DNA of 7,850 bases. Source: Desulfobacula sp. GTDB taxonomy: Bacteria; Desulfobacterota; Desulfobacteria; Desulfobacterales; Desulfobacteraceae. How positions within the stretch are numbered: the stretch's first letter is position 1; each line of letters opens with the position of its first letter. The DNA lies in NCBI GenBank assembly GCA_027858355.1, contig JAQICW010000031.1, positions 1-7,850 of the forward strand, in the 5' to 3' direction. Positions 1-5,837 of this stretch are shown here, one piece after another. The notes under the pieces are model-generated. The model saw nothing but the letters and a program-made list of their open reading frames with translations, was not told the DNA's origin and searched no databases. Made by a program: the position numbers and the translations under genes.

Positions 1-635
1 CCTGCGGTTTCATGGGTGTGCATCCAGATGGCCTCTTGGTCTCCCAGAAGTTTTCTGGCCGCCTTGACAGTATCATACACCTTTTTGGGATTGGAGGTTC
101 CTGAGGCATCCTTGAAACAGATGGAATCATAAGGAACCCCTGAATCAAGAATATCCTTCAAGGTTTTGAGATAGAATTCCGGATCATGGGCGCCACTGCA
201 GCCAAGCGGCAACTCCATCATGGTGATGACGACCTGATGATGGAGCCCTGCATTCTTGATGCACTGTCCCGAGTAGACCAGATTGCGAACATCATTCAAG
301 GCATCGAAATTACGGATGTGGGTCATGCCGTGTTTTTTGAACATCCTGGCATGGAGATCGATCATATCCCTGGGCTGGGCTGAAAGGGCTACCACATTGA
401 TGCCCCTGGCAAGGGTCTGAAGATGGGCATCAGGACCGGCAGCCTTTCGGAAACGGTCCATCATGGAAAAGGCGGATTCACCGCAATACATGAAAAGACT
501 CTGGAAACGAGCGCCGCCCCCGGCTTCCACAGCAGCTTCTACAGCAGGAAGAAAATCATCTGTCAGTGCACGTGCACCAAAAACCGATTGGAATCCGTCC
601 CGCAACGATGTGTCCATAAAACTTATTTTTTTCAT
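1..635 (-). CDS. Biotin-dependent carboxyltransferase (PycB/OadA/5S type), N-terminal part
   Basis: The gene runs off the left edge; 211 full codons are visible. The reading starts MKKISFMDTSLRDGFQS. It belongs to the TIM-barrel carboxyltransferase family (pyruvate carboxylase subunit B, oxaloacetate decarboxylase alpha, transcarboxylase 5S), which moves a carboxyl group between biotin and pyruvate/oxaloacetate or a related acid. Visible hallmarks are DTSLRDGFQS (residues 8-17), GGARF (40-44), RNFDALND (108-115), FKDASGT (174-180) and HTHETAG (206-212). The metal-site residues known for the family are present: Asp8, Lys175 (the lysine that is carbamylated), His206 and His208. The ATG at 635 was chosen because AGGA lies 9 nt upstream; an in-frame ATG at 644 has its AGGA directly abutting it. 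The biotin-carrier domain, if present, lies outside the window. The expected strand before GGARF appears to be missing (see findings). The sequence style is closest to the Campylobacter/Helicobacter PycB group as I remember it. Family is certain; substrate is not. Confidence 0.9.
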   Translation of the reverse strand, partial: MKKISFMDTSLRDGFQSVFGARALTDDFLPAVEAAVEAGGGARFQSLFMYCGESAFSMMDRFRKAAGPDAHLQTLARGINVVALSAQPRDMIDLHARMFKKHGMTHIRNFDALNDVRNLVYSGQCIKNAGLHHQVVITMMELPLGCSGAHDPEFYLKTLKDILDSGVPYDSICFKDASGTSNPKKVYDTVKAARKLLGDQEAIWMHTHETA

Positions 636-705
636 TGATATCATTCCTGGTATTGACTATGAATATTGTATTTGCTCTTATCAATTTACGGATATAGTGA
701 ATAGC

Positions 706-966
706 CTATGGCGATCTGTAACGTCCCATGAGCGCTCTATGAGCTGCAATTGCAGCACTGATAATGGCAGTAAGTTTCCCGTTATCGTCAGGAGGCTTTC
801 CCTTAAAAGCTACTGAAGGCCTGTGGGAGGTGACGGATGATGCCTCTTTTTCCGAGTATGATTTAAGCAGTTTTGCTGAAAGCTGAATAATTATAAACAG
901 CAGGACAAGAAAAGAAAAAACCACCATCATACCCAGCATTGTTAATTTTAATCCTTGAACAATCAT
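706..966 (-). CDS. oadG: OadG-family gamma subunit of a membrane decarboxylase
   Basis: This is an 86-residue protein with one N-terminal membrane helix (about residues 5-31, starting LKLTMLGMMVVF). A polar linker follows, then a conserved-looking C-terminal patch, AIISAAIAAHRALMGRYR (about 67-84). This is the layout of OadG, the small subunit that anchors and assembles the alpha and beta subunits of sodium-pumping oxaloacetate or methylmalonyl-CoA decarboxylases in the inner membrane. Length matches the family, which is usually 80-120 residues. The purine-rich stretch GGAGAAGAGAG just upstream of the ATG serves as ribosome binding site. It is the first gene of a minus-strand unit, with the carboxyltransferase 70 bp downstream, which supports a shared complex. 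The beta subunit (OadB, the ion channel) is not in the window, so sodium pumping is inferred. Such small subunits also accompany soluble PycB-type enzymes in some anaerobes. Confidence 0.85.
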   Translation of the reverse strand: MIVQGLKLTMLGMMVVFSFLVLLFIIIQLSAKLLKSYSEKEASSVTSHRPSVAFKGKPPDDNGKLTAIISAAIAAHRALMGRYRSP

Positions 967-1064
967 AGAACTCTCTTCTCCAAAAAATTAACCTGTCATA
1001 CGTCAATATAATCTCGGCTAATTAGATATCGGAAATGTACCATAAAGTAAAGTAGGCAAATTGA

Positions 1065-1142
1065 TTATTTTATTGCCAGAATTTTCTGCGTGAGCGATTC
1101 CAGCATCCCCTTGAAGTTGTCAGATCCGAACGCCTGGATTTT
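1065..1142 (-). pseudogene. Possible C-terminal remnant of an unidentified gene
   Basis: Read on the minus strand, this open stretch of 25 codons begins right after a TGA (1145-1143) and ends at TAA (1067-1065). It gives KIQAFGSDNFKGMLESLTQK and then ILAIK. It has no start codon near its beginning, is richer in GC than the bases around it, and reads like the amphipathic tail of a real protein. It could be debris of a gene once upstream of oadG, or chance. I do not recognise the family, and 25 open codons alone prove nothing. Confidence 0.2.
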
Positions 1143-1164
1143 TCAACATAATTTCAAAATGTAT

Positions 1165-1190
1165 GACCATGGTCTGGGCCACAGCCAGAC
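1165..1190. repeat. Nested inverted repeats upstream of the CBS gene
   Basis: A perfect 10-bp palindrome, GACCATGGTC (1165-1174), overlaps a 6-bp inverted repeat, GTCTGG (1172-1177) and CCAGAC (1185-1190), with a 7-nt spacer. They lie about 25 bp upstream of the TTGACA box, so they could be an operator or activator site for the CBS gene. Alternatively they could form a small RNA hairpin. No regulator is identified. Confidence 0.35.
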
Positions 1191-1213
1191 AAAATTTAAT
1201 TTAATGAATTTGT

Positions 1214-1242
1214 TTGACAAGCCGTCTATAGATAGATAAAAG
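1214..1242 (+). promoter_or_regulatory. Candidate sigma70-type promoter for the CBS gene
   Basis: A perfect -35 box, TTGACA (1214-1219), is followed after 17 bp by TAAAAG (1237-1242), which matches the -10 consensus at 4 of 6 positions. Overlapping A/T-rich alternatives exist (TAGATA, GATAAA), so the exact -10 is uncertain. A start near 1249 would leave a leader of about 50 nt before the CBS start codon at 1300. Confidence 0.45.
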
Positions 1243-1299
1243 AATTTAAATGAAACAAATAATGTGCCGTTAAAAAGATGTCCAGGAGAGGGATTTTGC

Positions 1300-1761
1300 A
1301 TGAAAAAATACGCTAAAGATATTATGGTAACCACGTTTGACACGATAGAGTCTGATGCACCTGTTTTAAAAGCAACTCAAATGATTTTAAATGGCAGGAT
1401 CAGGGAAACCGGTGACAAAACCATCAGTCTATTGGTTCTTGATAGCGTTAAAATGTTTGTGGGAATTATAACCATGACTGATATTCTTTATCATCTTCGG
1501 CCTGATTATCTAAATTATGGTATAAATGGCGAGGAGGTAGCCTGGACCGAACAGTTTGATTTGGCATTGAAGCGCATTAAAGAAAGAAAAGTATGCGAGA
1601 TTATGAGTACCAATATAGTTGGTGCTTCTGCTGATGAACACTTGATGGTGATTTTGGACCGGATGGTTAAAAACAAATACCGAAGGTTACCGATTCTAAG
1701 TAATGGAAGACCGATCGGGGTAGTCTATCTCGCAGATATTTATTATAACTTTTTTTCTTAA
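1300..1761 (+). CDS. Stand-alone CBS-domain pair protein
   Basis: This 153-residue soluble protein consists almost only of two CBS domains. The first spans about residues 5-67, from AKDIM to GIITMTDILYHL. The second spans about 97-150, from VCEIMSTNI through YRRLPIL to GVVYLADIYYNFFS. A 30-residue acidic/aromatic linker joins them. Each domain ends in the typical G-[IV]-x-T/L-x-D-I turn, and the pair would form a Bateman module. Such modules bind adenine nucleotides or similar ligands and act as energy or ligand sensors; here no effector domain is attached. The start at 1300 has a strong AGGAGAGGG (1283-1291) 8 nt upstream; a GTG at 1264 in the same frame lacks one. The gene is visibly AT-richer than the efflux genes downstream. 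It lies 627 bp from them, so it is probably a separate transcription unit. Its ligand and partner are unknown. Confidence 0.88.
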   Translation: MKKYAKDIMVTTFDTIESDAPVLKATQMILNGRIRETGDKTISLLVLDSVKMFVGIITMTDILYHLRPDYLNYGINGEEVAWTEQFDLALKRIKERKVCEIMSTNIVGASADEHLMVILDRMVKNKYRRLPILSNGRPIGVVYLADIYYNFFS

Positions 1762-1792
1762 CCCGGAAAACGTCTTGAAATGGTGAAAGATT

Positions 1793-1810
1793 GGTGGGGT
1801 CGATTCCACC
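1793..1810 (+). terminator. Weak hairpin after the CBS gene, possible terminator
   Basis: GGTGG (1793-1797) pairs with CCACC (1806-1810), extendable by two G-U pairs and a U-A pair inward. It lies about 30 bp after the CBS stop codon. No T-run follows directly; T-rich tracts start only near 1838. A classic intrinsic terminator is therefore not shown, and this is only the best local candidate. Confidence 0.25.
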
Positions 1811-1875
1811 CCCTGATTGTAGAAGCCTTATGGACCTTTTTTCGTCTTTTTTATTGTTTTTTAAAAAAATAATTC

Positions 1876-1971
1876 TTAGTCTCCGAAAGATAAGGGAGTA
1901 TTTCCAAACCCATCACAAAAAATAAAAGGCGATTTATCAGCAATAGCAAATTCAGATGGTTCAATTACCAT
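1876..1971 (-). other. 31-codon open stretch, possible gene remnant or microprotein
   Basis: On the minus strand an ATG at 1971 opens a 31-residue frame beginning MVIEPSEFAIADKSPF and ending NTPLSFGD before TAA (1878-1876). The same frame is open about 11 codons further upstream, to a TGA. Residue composition is balanced and protein-like, unlike the Lys/Asn/Ile/Phe-rich readings that surround it. There is no good ribosome binding site; AAGG lies only 2 nt from the ATG. It may be the tail of a decayed gene. I do not recognise the family. Confidence 0.2.
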
Positions 1972-2326
1972 GGCCTTATAAATCGTATACTTATTATCCA
2001 ATCAGTTTTCTAACTGTGGAATTAATACCCATTATTATATTTATGCAAACCTTTATTTCAAACAGTAAGAGGTTTTTTAATTATAGGCTGTTATTTCATA
2101 CAGCTAAAAAGACCAGCCCAAAAAAGAACAGAACAAGCTCTGGTTTTAATATAGATTCGTTAATAATAAATTCTACTTGATAAAAAATTACTATTATGTG
2201 AGGAACTATTGAATATAAAAGGGCAAATGCTCTTATCCGGCTTGAGGTAAACATAAGTTTCATTTGTTAATCTTTTTTTATCATGCTGTAAGGATGGATA
2301 AATATCATTGAGAAATCACGGTGCTA

Positions 2327-2344
2327 TTTTCGGGGAACCGGGAA
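2327..2344 (+). other. Leader hairpin with GGAA tetraloop before the efflux operon
   Basis: TTTTCGG (2327-2333) pairs with CCGGGAA (2338-2344) around the loop GGAA, giving three G-C pairs, two G-U pairs and two U-A pairs. GGAA is of the GNRA class. The hairpin lies just upstream of the AGGAG at 2349-2353 and could shape the 5' leader of the efflux mRNA. No riboswitch class was recognised. Confidence 0.3.
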
Positions 2345-2359
2345 ACACAGGAGTCTGGA

Positions 2360-2392
2360 ATGGGTAAAAATTTAGGATGGACAGGCTTATGA
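2360..2392 (+). CDS. 10-codon leader ORF overlapping the TolC-type start
   Basis: An ATG at 2360 has the best ribosome binding site of the region, AGGAG (2349-2353) with a 6-nt spacer. It encodes only MGKNLGWTGL before TGA at 2390-2392. That stop overlaps the ATG at 2389-2391 of the next gene (ATGA), the arrangement typical of translational coupling. The lipoprotein gene lacks a well-spaced binding site of its own, so ribosomes finishing this mini-ORF may start the main gene. The alternative is that it is incidental and initiation is at 2377 or 2389 directly. Confidence 0.35.
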   Translation: MGKNLGWTGL

Positions 2393-4287
2393 TCTCCCTG
2401 AACAGGAGCATGGCCAAACCATGCCTGGCAGTGATTTTGATATGGGCGGCAGCTGCAATCCTGGCAGGTTGTCGAACTCCCGGCGCCTACAGGGTCGATG
2501 TGGATCAGAAAGCCCATGACATCATAGCCGAAAAGCAGGAGCAGGTCCTGGGCAGAAAAGGTTTTTTCAGTATTGAGAGACCCAGCGACACCCTCCGTCG
2601 ACAATTGATTGAACATGCAAATCTCCCCGGCTCAGGCCAGGCTTCTTTGGGCACGGACAAATTGGCTCCTGTGGCGCACTGGCCGGAAGACGGTTATCCG
2701 AATGCTTCCAGACACCAGGGGCAAGCACTTTTTTCCCTGGATGCACCACTGACACTATCCCTTGTCAAAGCCCTGGAAATCGGGGCTGGAAACAGTTTTG
2801 ATTTCCAGACGAAAAAAGAGATCGTGTTTCAGGCAGCCCTGGTTTTGTACCTTGAACAGGACAGCTTTCGAAATAGCTTTATAGGTCAGATCCAAAGCCT
2901 TGTGAGTTCTGATGCATCAAACGATCCGACCCAGCAGGGAATCCTTACCAGTTCAAACCTCTCAGGAACCCGGCAGTTTGAGAACGGGATGCAACTGACA
3001 ACCGCCCTGGCTGTTGATCTGGCAACCCTGATCACCAGCGGTGGCAGCTCTTCCTTTGGGATTGCAGGGGACGTCAGCCTGTCTATTCCCCTGTTGAGGG
3101 GATCGGGCAGGCATATTGTTACAGAACCTTTGCAACAGGCTGAACGGAACGTGGTTTATGCTATTTTGGAATTTGAACGGTTTAAAAAGGAGTTTGCCGT
3201 GACGGTTGGCAGTGATTACCTGACCATCCTGAAACAACTGGACATCGTGAAAAACGTCGAGGAAGACTACCGGAGCAGGATTGTTTCGGCCCGTCGGAGC
3301 AAACGTCTGGCTGATGCCGGCAGGCTCAAGGAAATTGAGGTGGATCAGTCGCTACAGAACGAACTTGCTGCCCGTCAACGTTGGATTTCAGCCAAGGAAC
3401 AGTACAAAAAACAGATGGATGCCTATAAAAGTCTGTTGGGGCTTCCGCCCGACGCTGACATCAGCCTGGACCCGGCTGAGCTCAAACGCCTGGCAGACAT
3501 ACCCGGCATAAGCCCTGCCAACAAAGGTGCTGTCAGGGAAAGAGAATCAATATCGACACCGGACAGCCTGTCTGCCGACGCACCAGTGCTGCTTGCAGAA
3601 CCTGATACCAGCCAGGCCGGTCCCCTGGAACTTTCTGCCCGGACCGCCATTGAGCTGGCACTGGCCAACCGGCTCGATATGCAGGTAGCGTTAGGCAAAG
3701 TATTTGATGCCCAACGGGCAGTGGTAGTCGCAGCCGATGATCTGGGCGCTGAATTAACCCTTCTGGGCTCGGCATTCATAGGAGAGCGGCGGACCATCAC
3801 CACGGCAGATCTTGCCAACGCCAGACTTCGAACAGACAAGGGGGTGTTTTCGGCCCTGCTGACCCTGGATCTTCCCTTTGAAAGGACTGCCGAGGCTGTG
3901 ACCTACCGCAACAGTTTTATCGAACTGGAACAGGCGGTGCGCAGTGTTCAGAGCCTTGAAGACACAGTGAAGCTTTCGGTACTCAGCCGGCTCAGGGATT
4001 TGCTCGAAGCCCGGGAAACTCTGTATATCCAGGCCAAGGCCGTATCCCTTGCTTTAAAGCGTGTGAAAAGTATCATGTTGTTTATGGATGCAGGAAGAGC
4101 CGAGACCCGGGATCTTTTAGAAGCCCAGAATGCGCTGCTTTCCTCCCAGAACGATCTTACCTCGGCCCGTGTGAATTATAGAATAGCAGAGCTGGAAATC
4201 CAGCGTGACATGGGATTGCTTACCGTCACAGACCAAGGTCTTTGGCAGGAGTATTCCCCGGAGGCAAAAACCAATGGTGAAGAATAG
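2389..4287 (+). CDS. TolC-family outer-membrane efflux lipoprotein, enlarged
   Basis: This is the outer-membrane channel component of a tripartite exporter, 632 residues from the chosen start. The N-terminus is a lipoprotein signal: basic n-region, hydrophobic core LAVILIWAAAAI, lipobox LAGC with the lipidated Cys at about residue 28. The next residue is Arg, which fits outer-membrane sorting. After an extra region of about 90 residues come two OEP-type repeats (about 121-361 and 415-611). Each has helix-rich sequence and a strand-like middle (for example VSLSIPLLRGSG and FSALLTLDLPF). They are joined by an Asp/Ser/Pro-rich linker of about 50 residues. TolC-type proteins usually have 420-500 residues, so this one is long. 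The start at 2389 overlaps the leader ORF stop; an in-frame ATG at 2377 is equally possible, with AGG directly touching it. The gene overlaps the adaptor gene by 14 nt. Family assignment is secure; the substrate is not deducible. Confidence 0.9.
   Translation: MISLNRSMAKPCLAVILIWAAAAILAGCRTPGAYRVDVDQKAHDIIAEKQEQVLGRKGFFSIERPSDTLRRQLIEHANLPGSGQASLGTDKLAPVAHWPEDGYPNASRHQGQALFSLDAPLTLSLVKALEIGAGNSFDFQTKKEIVFQAALVLYLEQDSFRNSFIGQIQSLVSSDASNDPTQQGILTSSNLSGTRQFENGMQLTTALAVDLATLITSGGSSSFGIAGDVSLSIPLLRGSGRHIVTEPLQQAERNVVYAILEFERFKKEFAVTVGSDYLTILKQLDIVKNVEEDYRSRIVSARRSKRLADAGRLKEIEVDQSLQNELAARQRWISAKEQYKKQMDAYKSLLGLPPDADISLDPAELKRLADIPGISPANKGAVRERESISTPDSLSADAPVLLAEPDTSQAGPLELSARTAIELALANRLDMQVALGKVFDAQRAVVVAADDLGAELTLLGSAFIGERRTITTADLANARLRTDKGVFSALLTLDLPFERTAEAVTYRNSFIELEQAVRSVQSLEDTVKLSVLSRLRDLLEARETLYIQAKAVSLALKRVKSIMLFMDAGRAETRDLLEAQNALLSSQNDLTSARVNYRIAELEIQRDMGLLTVTDQGLWQEYSPEAKTNGEE
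4260..4264 (+). promoter_or_regulatory. Ribosome binding site that sets the adaptor start
   Basis: GGAGG lies inside the end of the TolC-type gene, 9 nt before the ATG at 4274. It decides for this start over an upstream in-frame ATG at 4205, which would add 23 polar residues in front of the membrane anchor and lacks such a site. Confidence 0.75.
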
Positions 4288-5833
4288 AATTTTTATCTGG
4301 ACAGCTGCTGCAGTTATCCTGATCCTTGTACTGGCCCTGGTTGGAACAAGACTTACAGATTCAAAGACAGATATATCCCAGGCCCCGACCTTTACCGTGA
4401 AACACGGTCCCCTCACTATCAATATCGTTGAATCTGGAACCATTAATGCCAGGGAACAGATCATCATCAAGAATGAGGTGGAAGGAAAGACTTCGATTAT
4501 CTTTTTGATTCCAGAAGGTACCCAGGCCAAAAAAGGCGATTTGCTGGTGGAGTTGGATGCCAGCTCCCTGATGGATACCCGAATTGACCAGGAAATCAAG
4601 GTTCAGAACGCAGAAGCGGCCTATATCAATGCCACTGAAAATCTGGCAGTAGCGCAGAACCAGGCAAAAAGCGATATGGACCTGGCCCTGCTGACCCTGG
4701 AATTTGCCAATCAGGATCTGAAAAAATATACGCAAGGCGAATATCCCAATGACCTGAAGAAAGCCGAGGCAGAGATTACCCTTGCTGAAGAAGAACTCAC
4801 CCGGGCAAGGGATACCCTGAAATGGTCCCAGACTCTGAATAATGAAAAATACATTTCCCAGACAGAACTTGCAGCAGATCAGCTGTCAGAAAAGAAAAAG
4901 GCCCTGGACCTTGAACTGGCTAAAAACAACCGAAAACTGCTTGTCAATTACACCTACAAAAGAAATCTGGCCCAGCGCAAAAGCGATGTCAGCCAGGCGG
5001 AAATGGCCCTGGAGCGGACCCGCCGCAAGGCCCGTGCAGATGTGATCCAGGCCCAGGCAGAACTCAAAGCCCGGCAGGCAGAAGATCAGCGCCAGAAGGA
5101 TAAACTGGAAAAGATCCAGGAGCAGATCGGAAAAACAAAAATTTTTGCCCCTGCCGACGGGCTCGTTATTTATGCCACCAGTGCCCAGAGCGGTGGGTTC
5201 CGGCACAATGTAGAACCGCTTCAGGAGGGCCAGGACATCCGGGAACGCCAGGAGCTGATCTATCTGCCCACGGCCAATTTAAGCAATGCCCAGATTGCCA
5301 TTCATGAATCCAATCTTAAGAAAATCACGGTGGGTTTGCCCGTGGTCGTGACCGTGGATGCGCTGCCAGGCAGAAAATTTTCCGGAAGGGTCACCCATAT
5401 CGCACCACTTCCGGATGCCCAGAGTCTCTGGATGAACCCGGATCTCAAGGTATATACCACGGAAATCTTTCTTGATGAAAATGACAGTGCCATCCGGACC
5501 GGTATGAGCTGCCAGGCACAGATTGTCATTGAAAGCCATGCGGATGTCCTGTTTGTACCTGTCCAGGCCGTGCTGCGGGTTGCCGGAACGCCCACGGTAT
5601 ATGTCCGAAACGGTTCGATATTTGAACCCAGGGCGGTTGAGACCGGCCTTGACAACAACCGGATGATTCATGTGATCAAAGGGCTCGAACCCGGTGATAT
5701 TGTTCTGCTCACGCCGCCACTCAAGGCTGCAGGGGTTGATTATCAGGCACCCGGGAATGACGGTGTCAGTACACCAGATACTGAAACTGCTACCAAAAAG
5801 AAACGAATAAACAAGCAGAAAGTCGTCGAATAA
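4274..5833 (+). CDS. Periplasmic adaptor (HlyD/MacA-type membrane fusion protein)
   Basis: This 519-residue adaptor would link the inner-membrane ABC permease to the outer-membrane channel. An uncleaved-looking membrane anchor spans residues 6-25. The first lipoyl half follows (about 47-100, VESGTINAREQ, GDLLVELD). Next is a long helical hairpin of heptad-like Glu/Lys/Ala/Leu sequence (about 104-288). The second lipoyl half starts at APADGLV (292-298), followed by beta-barrel and membrane-proximal domains to about 485. The tip motif of MacA/AcrA-like hairpins (R...L......S) seems present at R178, L182 and the ISQTEL of 194-199, which in known systems contacts TolC. E. coli MacA has 371 residues, so the hairpin here is clearly longer. 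The C-terminus ends in a basic tail (KKKRINKQK). It overlaps the previous gene by 14 nt and ends 4 nt before the ATPase gene. Confidence 0.93.
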   Translation: MVKNRIFIWTAAAVILILVLALVGTRLTDSKTDISQAPTFTVKHGPLTINIVESGTINAREQIIIKNEVEGKTSIIFLIPEGTQAKKGDLLVELDASSLMDTRIDQEIKVQNAEAAYINATENLAVAQNQAKSDMDLALLTLEFANQDLKKYTQGEYPNDLKKAEAEITLAEEELTRARDTLKWSQTLNNEKYISQTELAADQLSEKKKALDLELAKNNRKLLVNYTYKRNLAQRKSDVSQAEMALERTRRKARADVIQAQAELKARQAEDQRQKDKLEKIQEQIGKTKIFAPADGLVIYATSAQSGGFRHNVEPLQEGQDIRERQELIYLPTANLSNAQIAIHESNLKKITVGLPVVVTVDALPGRKFSGRVTHIAPLPDAQSLWMNPDLKVYTTEIFLDENDSAIRTGMSCQAQIVIESHADVLFVPVQAVLRVAGTPTVYVRNGSIFEPRAVETGLDNNRMIHVIKGLEPGDIVLLTPPLKAAGVDYQAPGNDGVSTPDTETATKKKRINKQKVVE

Positions 5834-5837
5834 TCCC

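Larger units (their letters stand above)
967..1299. other. Divergent AT-rich intergenic region between oadG and the CBS gene
   Basis: About 330 bp separate the oppositely directed oadG and CBS genes, so control elements for both should lie here. Visible items are a short minus-strand open stretch that may be a gene remnant (1065-1142), nested inverted repeats (1165-1190), and a promoter-like TTGACA (1214-1219) facing the CBS gene. The AT-rich flank next to oadG (980-1060) holds no promoter I could place with confidence. Confidence 0.6.
1762..2388. other. AT-rich intergenic region without a convincing gene
   Basis: This 627-bp gap separates the CBS gene from the efflux operon. It contains a weak hairpin after the CBS stop (1793-1810), T-rich runs with an imperfect AT palindrome (1851-1873), and short open stretches on both strands (1780-1872 plus, 1876-1971 minus). 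It ends with a hairpin and leader ORF just before the TolC-type gene. An open frame at 1956-2180 (plus) has the composition of translated AT-rich spacer and no family resemblance. The efflux operon promoter should be here, but I could not place one with confidence. Confidence 0.55.

Noticed and set aside
186..383. Plus-strand open frame over the left gene
   Set aside because: It is antisense to the carboxyltransferase, whose motifs are unmistakable on the minus strand.
423..816. Two overlapping plus-strand open frames at 423-638 and 463-816
   Set aside because: They run antisense across the carboxyltransferase start, the spacer and the end of oadG, with no family resemblance.
1791..1815. Resemblance to a tRNA T-arm or tRNA-end attachment site (GGTCGATTCC core)
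   Set aside because: The loop would be 8 nt with a stem that does not fit the standard positions, there is no acceptor stem or anticodon arm, and no integrase is nearby.
1956..2180. 74-codon plus-strand open frame
   Set aside because: Its composition is what AT-rich spacer gives by chance, it has no clear ribosome binding site, and no domain or signal is seen.
2202..2270. Short open stretch reading IEYKRANALIRLEVN before a stop
   Set aside because: Only 22 codons after a TGA, no start codon, and no recognised similarity; chance is sufficient.
2240..2336. Promoter boxes for the efflux operon (TTGAGG, TATCAT, TTGAGA)
   Set aside because: No pair had both acceptable matches and a spacer near 17 bp.
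2210..2380. Possible riboswitch before the efflux operon (c-di-GMP or TPP type considered)
   Set aside because: The GGGCAAA fragment lacks the rest of the c-di-GMP-I core, no TPP-type core is complete, and only one small hairpin is convincing.
3423..3839. Long minus-strand frames inside the TolC-type gene
   Set aside because: They are shadows of a well-supported coding region in the opposite strand, with Ser/Arg/Ala-rich low-quality translations.
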